Under the pieces are notes generated by a model. That model made no database searches and was not told the origin of the DNA. It saw nothing but the letters and a program-made list of their open reading frames with translations. The position numbers and the translations under genes were made by a program. 64,000 nucleotides of DNA. Source: an uncultured Lachnospiraceae bacterium. GTDB taxonomy: Bacteria; Bacillota; Clostridia; Lachnospirales; Lachnospiraceae. Positions within the stretch are counted from its first letter, which is position 1. The number at the start of each line of letters is the position of its first letter. Positions 26,495 through 35,388 of this stretch are shown here, in pieces. Location of the stretch: NCBI GenBank assembly GCA_947629525.1, contig CANREB010000008.1, positions 1 through 64,000 on the forward strand, given 5' to 3'.

Positions 26495-27574
26495 ATGAAA
26501 ATATCAATTATTACAGTTTCATTCAACAGTGCAAAAACAATAGAACGGACAATAAAAAGTGTCTTATCGCAAAATTATGAAGAAAAAGAATATATAATAA
26601 TTGACGGAGCTTCTGTAGATAAAACTGTAGATATAATTAAAAAGTATGAACAGGAAATAGATTATTGGATAAGTGAGCCAGATGGAGGCATATTTGATGC
26701 CATGAATAAAGGCGTTAGTAAATGTACAGGTGAAATTGTTGCATTTATGAATAGTGATGATTGTTATACTCATAATAATGTTTTAGCGAATGTTGCCAAG
26801 TTATATGAAAATAGTAAGTTTGATATTCTCTGCGGAAGTATAGCATTATTGTATAATGATGAAATAGTATCAATTAGAAGAGCAGGAAAAGAGTCAAAGA
26901 GAATATGGCTTGAGAGTATATATGGGCATCAAGCAATGTTTTGCAAAAAGAAGCTGTTTGCGAAATATAAAGTCTTTTCTACAGCATATCAATTAGGTGG
27001 AGATTACGAGTGGATGTTACGGATGCATTGTTTGGGAGTTAAGGTTAACGTAGTAGATGAAACATATGCAAATTATTCATTGACGGGATTGAGTGGAACA
27101 CATTCGCTGCAGCTTGCTGAAGAATTCAAAGAAATAGCCATGAGTCATATTACTTCACTAAACAATGAGTATTCAGTAGAGGAAGTAGAAAAATATCATG
27201 ATTGGAAAATATCATTTTATGAAAAAGTTGATGAATTAAAGAAAATGATAATGCATAATGATAAAAGATTGAAGCAATTATTTGGTAGTAATGAATATTA
27301 TATTTGGGGAACAGGAAAGATGGGGATATTCAGCTATGAACTGCTAAAGAATTTAGAAATAAAGATTTGTGGTTTTATTGATAATAATGTTATTTCAGAT
27401 AGAATTTTGGGCTACCCTGTTGTTTGTCCACAAAAGGCTGATTATAGTAAAAGAATATTTATATCAGTACTTAATGTAGAGGATGCAGAGAAAATTATGC
27501 AACAGATAGAAAAAGTAAATATTGATGGTTGTATAGTGCTTAGAAATTTGATCGATAATATTAATGAATTGTAA
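26495..27574 (+). CDS. Family 2 glycosyltransferase with C-terminal Rossmann module
   Basis: 359 aa. Residues 1 to about 235 are GT2 of the WcaA/colanic-acid-like type: ISIITVSFNSAKTIERT, IIDGASVDKT, EPDGGIFDAMNKG and FMNSDDCY. Residues about 265-355 form the recurring Rossmann-like module (YYIWGTGKMG, then ICGFIDNN). Fusion at the C terminus contrasts with the N-terminal position in neighbours. The module may bind a nucleotide sugar or provide an interaction surface (inference). Confidence 0.85.
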   Translation: MKISIITVSFNSAKTIERTIKSVLSQNYEEKEYIIIDGASVDKTVDIIKKYEQEIDYWISEPDGGIFDAMNKGVSKCTGEIVAFMNSDDCYTHNNVLANVAKLYENSKFDILCGSIALLYNDEIVSIRRAGKESKRIWLESIYGHQAMFCKKKLFAKYKVFSTAYQLGGDYEWMLRMHCLGVKVNVVDETYANYSLTGLSGTHSLQLAEEFKEIAMSHITSLNNEYSVEEVEKYHDWKISFYEKVDELKKMIMHNDKRLKQLFGSNEYYIWGTGKMGIFSYELLKNLEIKICGFIDNNVISDRILGYPVVCPQKADYSKRIFISVLNVEDAEKIMQQIEKVNIDGCIVLRNLIDNINEL

Positions 27575-27620
27575 TATTTTATTTGTATAAATAATATTTG
27601 TAGAAGTGAATGGTGAATAT

Positions 27621-28670
27621 ATGTATAAGATATTAATTTGGGGAACGGGTGCTGTTGCAAAGAAATTTATTGAAAATGGTATAAACGCAAAGTTGATTGG
27701 TTTTATTGAAACACATAAAACCATAGATGAATATAAGGGTGTTTCAGTGTATAGTATAGACGAACTACCAAAAGGATATGACTTTATTGTTGTCGCTAAT
27801 ATGCATTCTAATGAGATATATCAGACATGTATAAAAATAGGCATAGATATGGAAAAAATTATATTTCTTTGTGGTGTGAAAAGTCAGATTGGATGTAATG
27901 ATTTAGAAATAATTTATAATATATTTGGAGAGAAAAACTACACAAACTATTGTGCTGAATTTAGTTTGATTGAGGATTCTTTTTTCCAACAAGATAAAAA
28001 ACGATACAATATTTTAAATACAAGAGAGGAATTTCGCATTCAAGAAAAATATGAATTACCAATTATTGGTGATAAATTTAATGTTGCTGGAACTGTAGGG
28101 AATTATTTTTGGCAGGATTTATGGGCAGCAAAATTAATTTATAAAAGCGGAATAAAAAAACACTTTGATATTGGTTCAAGGATAGATGGATTTATAGCTC
28201 ATCTGCTTGCTATGGATGTTGATGTTACGTTAATTGACATTAGGGAGTTGCCAACGGAAATTGAACATTTACATACTTTAGTAGATGATGCTACGAATTT
28301 GATTCAAGTTGAAAATGAAAGTATAGAAAGTATGTCTGCCCTTTGCTCGTTGGAGCATTTCGGTTTAGGACGCTATGGCGATTCGATAGATCCGGAAGCA
28401 TGCTTTAAGTGCTTTAAGAAAATACAGGAGAAAATCTGCAAAGGCGGAAATTTGTATCTATCAGTTCCAGTTGGAAAAGAGAGGCTTGAATTTAATGCGC
28501 ATAGAGTATTTTATGCAGAAACAATCATAAATCAATTTGATAAAATGAAACTGAAAGAGTTTTCATGCACGGCGGATGGAAAGATTGAATATAATGTTGA
28601 CATTCATAAGTATGACAAAGACAAGCATAATGGAAATTATCGTTATGGGTTATTTCATTTTGCAAAGTGA
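27621..28670 (+). CDS. Rossmann module fused to a DUF268/methyltransferase-like domain
   Basis: 349 aa. Residues 1 to about 95 form the shared module (ILIWGTGAVAKKF, LIGFIETHK). The remainder resembles DUF268 proteins, which have a SAM-methyltransferase-like core: HFDIGSRIDGFIAHLL, TLIDIREL and a typical CSLEHFGLGRYGD segment. A role as a sugar O- or N-methyltransferase is possible but unproven. The ATG at 27621 follows GGTG by 5 nt; the GTG at 27606 is less likely. The stop overlaps the region of the next gene's alternative starts. Confidence 0.72.
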   Translation: MYKILIWGTGAVAKKFIENGINAKLIGFIETHKTIDEYKGVSVYSIDELPKGYDFIVVANMHSNEIYQTCIKIGIDMEKIIFLCGVKSQIGCNDLEIIYNIFGEKNYTNYCAEFSLIEDSFFQQDKKRYNILNTREEFRIQEKYELPIIGDKFNVAGTVGNYFWQDLWAAKLIYKSGIKKHFDIGSRIDGFIAHLLAMDVDVTLIDIRELPTEIEHLHTLVDDATNLIQVENESIESMSALCSLEHFGLGRYGDSIDPEACFKCFKKIQEKICKGGNLYLSVPVGKERLEFNAHRVFYAETIINQFDKMKLKEFSCTADGKIEYNVDIHKYDKDKHNGNYRYGLFHFAK

Positions 28671-28708
28671 TAGTTATTATGATAATAGATATGCACGGGA
28701 GAATAGGA

Positions 28709-29758
28709 ATGGAATCTAATGTAATATTGAGTATATGTATATCAACATATAATCGAGCCACTAAAATTGAAAAATTAGTTAGAGAAATATTGAAATGCAA
28801 ATCTAAAAAAATATCAGTAGTTGTAACAGATGATAAATCTACAGATGAAACTCTTGAAAAGCTTGGGAATATCAAAGATGATAGGGTATATTTAATGAAG
28901 AATAAATTAAATTTAGGAGCAAGAGGAAACTGGTATGAAACTATAAACAATGGAAACGGGAAATATATTTTGCATTTGCTGGATAGAGATTGGTTAGATT
29001 ACAGATACCTAGATAATGTGGTGTCTATATTAGAAAGTGAAGATATAGGATTTGGATATATAGGAAATTTATATACACGGTATTGGCGTATTAATTCTCG
29101 AAATGATGCTGTGGAATATTATACAAACAAAACAGAAACAACAAATATGTTTGCTTTCAGTTGGATCCATCCATCAGGATTTTTGATTAAAAAAGATGTA
29201 TGGAATTACATAAAAGACAGAAATATTTTTAGCGATGCGAAATACGGAATATACCCTCATTCGTATATATATTCACTTTTGGCTGGAAAAGAGAAAGGCG
29301 TAGTAATTAAGTACAAAATGATAACTTCTTCCGTAAAATCTAATTTTATGAATAACCGTTCAAGATTTTATCAGCATGAGAATAATGATTTGTTGTATTG
29401 GTGGTTGCCAAAATCATGGAAAAATGAAATATGTATGTCAACGATGTATGCGTGTGAAATGCAATTATGGGATAAAAGATTAACACAACAAGTGATTATT
29501 AACAGATTTAAGGATGCATTGTATCTTGCAACGATTTCTTATCGCAATGAAGCTATGGAAACAGAACATTGTATGCACTATAACATAAATAAAGAATATA
29601 TTGCACCTGGAAGTTTGATAAAAATAAATATAAAATTTGTTGCTGATTATATAAAATTTGTAGTTATTAATCATTATAATATAGCAGATATAGGGTTTGT
29701 GTATAAAATTATAAAAGCTGGAATTATGAATTTAAAAGAAATATTGGAAATGGGGTAG
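28709..29758 (+). CDS. Family 2 glycosyltransferase
   Basis: 349 aa. ILSICISTYNRATKIEKL and VTDDKSTDET mark the GT-A nucleotide-binding half. The usual DxD reads LLDRDWLDY, so the second acidic residue is kept. The C-terminal half is A/T-rich and shows no domain. The ATG at 28709 has GGGAGA a few nt upstream; in-frame codons back to 28667 overlap the previous gene. The following gene starts 4 nt after its stop. Confidence 0.8.
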   Translation: MESNVILSICISTYNRATKIEKLVREILKCKSKKISVVVTDDKSTDETLEKLGNIKDDRVYLMKNKLNLGARGNWYETINNGNGKYILHLLDRDWLDYRYLDNVVSILESEDIGFGYIGNLYTRYWRINSRNDAVEYYTNKTETTNMFAFSWIHPSGFLIKKDVWNYIKDRNIFSDAKYGIYPHSYIYSLLAGKEKGVVIKYKMITSSVKSNFMNNRSRFYQHENNDLLYWWLPKSWKNEICMSTMYACEMQLWDKRLTQQVIINRFKDALYLATISYRNEAMETEHCMHYNINKEYIAPGSLIKINIKFVADYIKFVVINHYNIADIGFVYKIIKAGIMNLKEILEMG

Positions 29759-29762
29759 CAAA

Positions 29763-30263
29763 TTGAAGAAAAAAACGTTAGGGACATTAATAGGTATCTT
29801 CTTTATTATGGCTTTTTCCTTAAGATTGATAATAAAAATACAAAATTATATTGATAAAATTGTGGTAAACAGATTAAAACAAATTGATAAGTTTAAAAGT
29901 TATTATTTAATGCATGAAACTTGGCTAGAGCTTTATATGAACAACATAAAAATAGCGGATAACTTGAAAAAGCAAGGCATCAATAAAATTGCTATATATG
30001 GATACGGCAAAATAGGAAAAAATCTGTATAAAGAAATAAGTAAATCGGATATTGAGGTATGTTATATAATCGATAAACAGGCAAAAAAACTGATTGGGGA
30101 TATTCCTGTATTGGATATACAGGAAGAATTGCCAAAAGTTGATGCTGTCATAGTAACAATTCCAGAGCAATATGACAAGATACGTCAAGAATTGAAAAAA
30201 ATATGCATATATAAAATAATTTATTTGGAAGAATTTATATATTCATGTTGTAAAGAAGAATGA
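29763..30263 (+). CDS. Stand-alone Rossmann module with N-terminal membrane helix
   Basis: 166 aa. A hydrophobic helix (about residues 7-25) is followed by a helical linker, then the recurring module: KIAIYGYGKIGKNLY, CYIIDKQAK and AVIVTIPEQYD. No catalytic partner domain is present. It may be a membrane-tethered accessory subunit of the glycan machinery (inference). The start is TTG at 29763, with only a weak GGGG upstream, so the exact N terminus is uncertain. Confidence 0.65.
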   Translation: MKKKTLGTLIGIFFIMAFSLRLIIKIQNYIDKIVVNRLKQIDKFKSYYLMHETWLELYMNNIKIADNLKKQGINKIAIYGYGKIGKNLYKEISKSDIEVCYIIDKQAKKLIGDIPVLDIQEELPKVDAVIVTIPEQYDKIRQELKKICIYKIIYLEEFIYSCCKEE

Positions 30264-30313
30264 GAATTTAAATATACTATTAAATTGATTAAATTTATTT
30301 AGAAGGGTTGGGT

Positions 30314-31249
30314 ATGGAGAAATTATCAATTGAAAAAATAGGTAATGTGACAATGGATTATTCATATTATGATGGAAAAGATGTATATTCTGACGGGGAA
30401 GTAGAAGAGAAATTATTGGAGATAGTAAAGGAAAGAGATGATTATGAGAGAATAATTAAAGATGCAGAAGACTTTGCTATTTTTTATCATCTTGCAAAGG
30501 AAAGGGAATTTATCACAGAGGTAATGGATATTTCAAAAAACGATAATGTTTTAGAAATTGGTGCTGGCTGTGGGGCGATTACAGGTGCGTTGGCGAGAAT
30601 GGCTAAAAACGTTGAATGTATAGAACTGTCAAAACGAAGATCGATGATAAATGCATATAAAAATAAAAAATATAAAAATATAACAATAAAGGTCGGAAAT
30701 TATGAATGTATCAGATTTGATAGAAAATATGATGTAATTACGTTAATAGGAGTTTTAGAGTATTCAGAATATTATATACATTCGACAAACCCATTTATTG
30801 ATTTGCTGAAGGATGTTTATAATAAATTGAATGAAGGGGGGCGAATATATATAGCAATTGAAAATAGATTAGGAATAAAGTATTTTGCTGGATGTAAAGA
30901 GGATCATACAGGAAAAGAATTTGAAGGGATTCAAGGATATTCTGATATAACAAGAACAAGGACTTTTTCATATTATGAATTTATTCATATGTTTAAGAAA
31001 TGCCATTTTAACAATTATGAGTTTTATTATCCATATCCAGATTATAAATTCCCTAGAAGGATATTTTCAGATAATTATTTACCAAGTAATGGAGATGGTT
31101 TTGAATTGGCAAGTGATTATTTGTGGGAAAGAAAACAATATTTCTCAGAGGAAAAATTTTTAAAAAGTATCGTAATGGATAAAGAACTAAAAATATTTTC
31201 AAATTCATTTTTAATATGTATAAGAAAAATAGGTGACAATATAATATGA
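30314..31249 (+). CDS. Class I SAM-dependent methyltransferase
   Basis: 311 aa. VLEIGAGCGAITGALA is motif I, binding SAM; CIELSKRRS follows as the acidic loop; and GGRIYIAIENRLGIKYF is the later motif. The GIKYF...TGKEFEG and YPYPDYKFP-like stretches match the N-terminal domain of the 779-aa fusion at 38510 (RLAVRYF...TGRNFDG). AGAAGGG lies 6 nt before the ATG. The next gene starts inside its stop (ATGA), so the two are translationally coupled. The methyl acceptor is unknown, likely a glycan or its lipid-linked precursor. Confidence 0.8.
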   Translation: MEKLSIEKIGNVTMDYSYYDGKDVYSDGEVEEKLLEIVKERDDYERIIKDAEDFAIFYHLAKEREFITEVMDISKNDNVLEIGAGCGAITGALARMAKNVECIELSKRRSMINAYKNKKYKNITIKVGNYECIRFDRKYDVITLIGVLEYSEYYIHSTNPFIDLLKDVYNKLNEGGRIYIAIENRLGIKYFAGCKEDHTGKEFEGIQGYSDITRTRTFSYYEFIHMFKKCHFNNYEFYYPYPDYKFPRRIFSDNYLPSNGDGFELASDYLWERKQYFSEEKFLKSIVMDKELKIFSNSFLICIRKIGDNII

Positions 31250-32334
31250 AAGTGTTGTATTTTAAGGGGTCTACGAAGAGACGCAGGGAGTTCCAGATAA
31301 AAACTAAAATTATAGAACAGGATGGAAAAGTAGTGGTTGTAAAAGAGCCAATTTATGAGGAAGGAACTGCTCACGTGTACAAGACATATGAAAATATTGA
31401 ATTGGCAAAAAAAATTTATCAAAATAAGGCGGTTGAGGGAAAATATACAGATGGATGCCTTACTATTCCATTTTATTTTGGAGAAACGTTAGGACATAGA
31501 TTAAGAAAGGTCTTGACTTATAAAAAAAATGCAGAGGGTGTAAAAGAGTTATTAAGAATATGGGAAAAACTCATTATAGGTACTAATGATAACCTTTGTA
31601 AGTTTTTGCCATCGGATGCGTTTACTGAAATTTTTGGTTCAGCAGATGAGCTGATAGGGGATGATGCGGTCATTATATCAAATATGGATTGTTCATGTGA
31701 GAACATAATATTTCTTGAGAATGGTGAAATAAAAATTTTTGATTATGAATGGTTTTATGATTTCTCGATACCAGTTGATTTTATAAAATACAGAATGATG
31801 TGGGTATTTTATGTAAATAACAAAGAATTTTTAAGTTGGAAGATTTTGAAGGAGTTATTAAACATTTCCGAGGAAAAAGTGGTTATTTATGAAAAGATGT
31901 CTGATAGATTCAACCGATATGTGGAGGAAGATAGTATATCGAACATTAATTATAAAATTTTAGGAAAACAATTTTTAGAACCTAAAATATCTGAGTCTAA
32001 TATAGATAAAATATACTATCAGTTTCCACGTGATTTAATTCCGGTTAAAAGCAGAATTATTATTTATGGAGCAGGAAGTGTTGGTTGTGATTATATTAAG
32101 TATATTAAAAAATCAAACGATTATAGTTTGGTTGCTTGGGCAGATAAAAAAGCTGATTTACACCGAAGTCAAGGTATGAATGTTATTAGACTGGAGGAAT
32201 TATATAAGTTGCAATATGACTTTTTGCTGATTAGTGTAATGAAAGAAGATATTGCAAACGAGATACGAAAAGAATTGGTAGATGCAGGAATAGAAGAAAA
32301 TAAAGTAATATGGGTTAAGCCACAGATAGTATAA
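31246..32334 (+). CDS. Kinase-like protein with C-terminal Rossmann module
   Basis: 362 aa. The first 230 residues look like a protein-kinase-fold phosphotransferase (APH/LPS-kinase-like): VVVVKEPIYEEGTAHV with a possible ATP-binding Lys, then SNMDCSCENIIF and IKIFDYEWF, resembling the catalytic loop Asp/Asn and metal Asp. Residues about 265-360 are the recurring module (IIIYGAGSVGCDYIK). With the coupled upstream methyltransferase it forms a split version of the MT-kinase-Rossmann part of the 38510 fusion. Kinase activity is inferred from motifs only. Confidence 0.68.
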   Translation: MKVLYFKGSTKRRREFQIKTKIIEQDGKVVVVKEPIYEEGTAHVYKTYENIELAKKIYQNKAVEGKYTDGCLTIPFYFGETLGHRLRKVLTYKKNAEGVKELLRIWEKLIIGTNDNLCKFLPSDAFTEIFGSADELIGDDAVIISNMDCSCENIIFLENGEIKIFDYEWFYDFSIPVDFIKYRMMWVFYVNNKEFLSWKILKELLNISEEKVVIYEKMSDRFNRYVEEDSISNINYKILGKQFLEPKISESNIDKIYYQFPRDLIPVKSRIIIYGAGSVGCDYIKYIKKSNDYSLVAWADKKADLHRSQGMNVIRLEELYKLQYDFLLISVMKEDIANEIRKELVDAGIEENKVIWVKPQIV

Positions 32335-32348
32335 GAGGATATTGTTTT

Positions 32349-33587
32349 ATGAAGGTTTATATATGGGGAGCAGGAAAAAATACAAAGAAGGTAATACAAT
32401 GTATAAATTTAAATTATATAAATGTATTGGGGATAATTGATAATAATCCTGCAAAACAGGAAAGAGTATTAGAAGGATATAAAATTATTTCAATAAATAG
32501 TATTGAGAAAAACTATGATTATATTATTGTTTCTGCAATTAGCTATGATTCAATAATATATCAAATAGAATATGAGAAATGCATTGACCTTAATAGGGTA
32601 ATTATTTTTTTTGATGAATCATATTTAGAAAAAAAAGAATGCTTAAAGATATTTGATATACAGAAATGGAGAATTTGTTTGCTAGAATGTAAGGTAAAAA
32701 AGCTAGAAAATATGTTGAATTATCGTTTGTCTAATATTGGATATGAAATAATAGACAAGTATAGAAATAATGGATATAATTTCCCTATTATAGGTGATAC
32801 AGAAGAAGCGGTTTTTAAGATTGTTAACGAAAGATGTTCGTTAGTTCGGTTTGGTGATGGCGAATTTGAGATAATGGTTGGACATGATAGGGCAGTATTC
32901 CAAAAGTATAATAGTAAACTGGCAGAAAGACTAAAAACAGTGATACGAAGTAACGATGATAAACTACTTATTGCTATTGCGAATAATTATGGTAATCTTG
33001 AACAATATACGGATAATACTGCAGATGGAATACGGAGCTATATGAATGAAACGGTAAGAAAATTTCATGATGAGTTTATATATAAAGATAAAATATATTA
33101 TGATGCATATATGTTTAAGGCTTATTTGCCATATAAGGATAAATCGAAAGCAGATAAAAGATTTGGTTTAATAAAAAGAATATGGGATAAGAGAGATATT
33201 GTTATTGTAGAGGGTGATAAAACTAGGACAGGATATGGAAATAATTTATTAGATAATGCAGCTTCAATAAGACGTATATTAGCTCCCACTCAAAATGCTT
33301 TTTCTGTATATGAGAAGGTTTTAAATGCTGTTTTGAAAATAGAAAAAGATGAATTGATCTTAATTGCGTTAGGTCCGGCAGGAAAGGTGTTGGTATATGA
33401 TTTGACAGAACTGGGATATCAAGCAGTTGATGTAGGACAGGTTGATATTGACTATGAATGGTACAAGGCTGGAAAAGGAACAAGAATACCAGTTCCAAAT
33501 AAATATGTATCTCAGTTGCCACCAATGCCAGTAGTGGATGTAAAAGACATAAGATATTTATCTGAGATAATCTGTAAAATTGAATAA
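32349..33587 (+). CDS. Rossmann module fused to a GT-D-type glycosyltransferase (DUF1792-like)
   Basis: 412 aa. Residues 1 to about 95 carry the shared module (VYIWGAGKNTKKV, VLGIIDNNP). Residues about 145-400 match the GT-D fold family first described for a streptococcal glucosyltransferase: SLVRFGDGEFEI contains the RxGDGE metal/nucleotide motif, and VEGDKTRTGYGNNLL and LIALGPAGKVL are conserved segments. It probably transfers a hexose to the growing glycan. It begins 15 nt after the kinase-like gene. Confidence 0.78.
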   Translation: MKVYIWGAGKNTKKVIQCINLNYINVLGIIDNNPAKQERVLEGYKIISINSIEKNYDYIIVSAISYDSIIYQIEYEKCIDLNRVIIFFDESYLEKKECLKIFDIQKWRICLLECKVKKLENMLNYRLSNIGYEIIDKYRNNGYNFPIIGDTEEAVFKIVNERCSLVRFGDGEFEIMVGHDRAVFQKYNSKLAERLKTVIRSNDDKLLIAIANNYGNLEQYTDNTADGIRSYMNETVRKFHDEFIYKDKIYYDAYMFKAYLPYKDKSKADKRFGLIKRIWDKRDIVIVEGDKTRTGYGNNLLDNAASIRRILAPTQNAFSVYEKVLNAVLKIEKDELILIALGPAGKVLVYDLTELGYQAVDVGQVDIDYEWYKAGKGTRIPVPNKYVSQLPPMPVVDVKDIRYLSEIICKIE

Positions 33588-33611
33588 TAAGCTGGTGGTT
33601 GGAGAATAAAA

Positions 33612-33662
33612 ATGAAATTGTTAGTTTCTGCTATAATTATTTTAATAACATTTTTAGGATAA
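33612..33662 (+). CDS. Possible 16-aa hydrophobic micro-ORF
   Basis: ATG at 33612 has GGAG 7 nt upstream and runs to TAA at 33660, encoding a hydrophobic peptide (MKLLVSAIIILITFLG). It could be a small membrane peptide, or the relic of a signal or membrane segment in the 200-nt gap between two glycan genes. In A/T-rich DNA such frames arise by chance. Confidence 0.25.
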   Translation: MKLLVSAIIILITFLG

Positions 33663-33786
33663 TAATTATAAGTGGCTTTAGTTAAATTAGAAGTGCGGAT
33701 AATGTATATGATTAAAAGAGAAAATTTTTTGTCTATATGTTTTAGATTTTAGGTTCTGAACATGTAGAAATGAGGATTCGTAAATA

Positions 33787-34206
33787 ATGGATATGAATTT
33801 ATTACAAATAGATTATGATAAGGAATATAGTAGTCTTGAAAAATTTGCTAATTTTACATACTTATTTGATTTTTGGCTACAGATAATTGAACAGGGGAAA
33901 AATGTTGCTTCTTTTTTTGAAGAAAGGCAATATTCCAGAGTTGCAATATATGGAATGGGGATTTTGGGAAGGCATTTAAAAACGCAATTAGATGCTGAAA
34001 GATGTAAGGTCAGTTATATAATAGATAAGGGCGTAATATATTTTGAAGATGCACAATATGATTTGTTAACTAATATATATAAGCTACAGAAAGCAGACAT
34101 TATCGTGGTAACGCCAGTTATGGAGTATATAGGGATAAAGAGAATGCTTGAAGAACATATAAATATTAAAATTGTTTCTATAGAAGAAGTAATACTTAGC
34201 ATATAG
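33787..34206 (+). CDS. Stand-alone Rossmann module protein
   Basis: 139 aa. A 45-residue N-terminal stretch leads into the recurring module alone: RVAIYGMGILGRHLK, SYIIDKGV and ADIIVVTPVMEY. It resembles the C-terminal 100 residues of the glycosyltransferase at 35388 (IIIYGWGKMAKHL, IIVTPIYDFE, VVSLEDVI against VSIEEVI). It may be a detached domain. GAGG lies 11 nt before the ATG, so expression may be low. Confidence 0.65.
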   Translation: MDMNLLQIDYDKEYSSLEKFANFTYLFDFWLQIIEQGKNVASFFEERQYSRVAIYGMGILGRHLKTQLDAERCKVSYIIDKGVIYFEDAQYDLLTNIYKLQKADIIVVTPVMEYIGIKRMLEEHINIKIVSIEEVILSI

Positions 34207-34221
34207 GAGAATGAAAAAGAT

Positions 34222-35388
34222 ATGCACATTGTATATTTGACAACAGATTTTGTAGAAAATAACGGTCCTACGACAGGGCTTCCTAAATATTTATATAGAG
34301 TCTCAAAGGTACTCACAGAGTGTGGGCATAAAGTAAGCGTAATAACTTGTTCAAATAGGAGTGTATATTATGAATTCTTTGGAATACATGTATATCATGT
34401 AAGAAGACCAGCAATAAAAGCATATGGAAATCAAAAAAAAGATGCAATTGCTAATGGTCTTAGAGATGGCTGTATAACTAATCAAGCTTTGGGCAGAATT
34501 TATAAAAATGAAAAAATAGATATAGTACAATATACAAGTTTGAATGGATTGGCATATTATCATAATTTATCCATTCCAGCGGTAACTCGATTGTCATCTT
34601 ATGCACCAATGTGGCCACTTGAAGGACAGGAAGAAAGCATAGATGGAAAAGCAATCTTAGAAAGAGAAGCCGCAATAAAGTGCGATGCTGTGTTTGCTCC
34701 ATCTTTTGTTGTGGCAAAAAGATTCTCAAAGGATATTGGAAGAAAAGTTGATGTAATTGAAACTCCTTTTGTTATGGAGGAACAGAAGGAGGATTATCAG
34801 ACATATAACGATTGCTTTTGGAGGAAAAAATATTTTTTGTTTTATGGTACGCTTATAAAATATAAAGGCCTTACTGTAATTGCGGATGCTGCATATGAAG
34901 TGTTAGATAATTATAGAGATATATATATTGGTATAATAGGAAACGGAAATAAGCAATTAGTTAGTAATATAAAACAAAAAGCAGGAAAATATGCTGATAG
35001 GATTATATATCATTCAGCAGTTGGGTTTGCAAAATTAAAACCAATAATAAGAAATGCCGAAGCAGTTATACTTCCGTCACTGATGGAGAACTTTTCCAAT
35101 GCCTGCGTAGAGTCTATGGCATTAGGGCAGATTGTCATAGGAACTAATGGCGCCAGTTTTGAACAACTCATAGAAGATGGAAAGAATGGTTTCCTGTGTG
35201 AGATAGGGGATCCTAAGTCATTAATAAAGGCTGTGCATAAAGTGATGAGCCTTACATTAGAAGAAAAAGAGTCTATAAGAAGTGCGGCAATCAGTAGAAC
35301 AGATTTATTAAGTCCTCAAATAGTGGTAAAGAAATTGTTAAATTATTATGAAAGTATTATAAGGACTTATATGGAGAGACATAGCTGA
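34222..35388 (+). CDS. Family 4 glycosyltransferase
   Basis: 388 aa, GT-B fold. The N-terminal domain begins MHIVYLTTDFVENNGPTTG. The C-terminal nucleotide-sugar domain contains FYGTLIKYKGL, VILPSLMENFSNACVESMALG and the EX7E-like pair around it. It is likely a retaining cytoplasmic sugar transferase of the capsule type. Its last codon overlaps the start of the next glycosyltransferase (TGATG), so both are co-translated. Confidence 0.88.
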   Translation: MHIVYLTTDFVENNGPTTGLPKYLYRVSKVLTECGHKVSVITCSNRSVYYEFFGIHVYHVRRPAIKAYGNQKKDAIANGLRDGCITNQALGRIYKNEKIDIVQYTSLNGLAYYHNLSIPAVTRLSSYAPMWPLEGQEESIDGKAILEREAAIKCDAVFAPSFVVAKRFSKDIGRKVDVIETPFVMEEQKEDYQTYNDCFWRKKYFLFYGTLIKYKGLTVIADAAYEVLDNYRDIYIGIIGNGNKQLVSNIKQKAGKYADRIIYHSAVGFAKLKPIIRNAEAVILPSLMENFSNACVESMALGQIVIGTNGASFEQLIEDGKNGFLCEIGDPKSLIKAVHKVMSLTLEEKESIRSAAISRTDLLSPQIVVKKLLNYYESIIRTYMERHS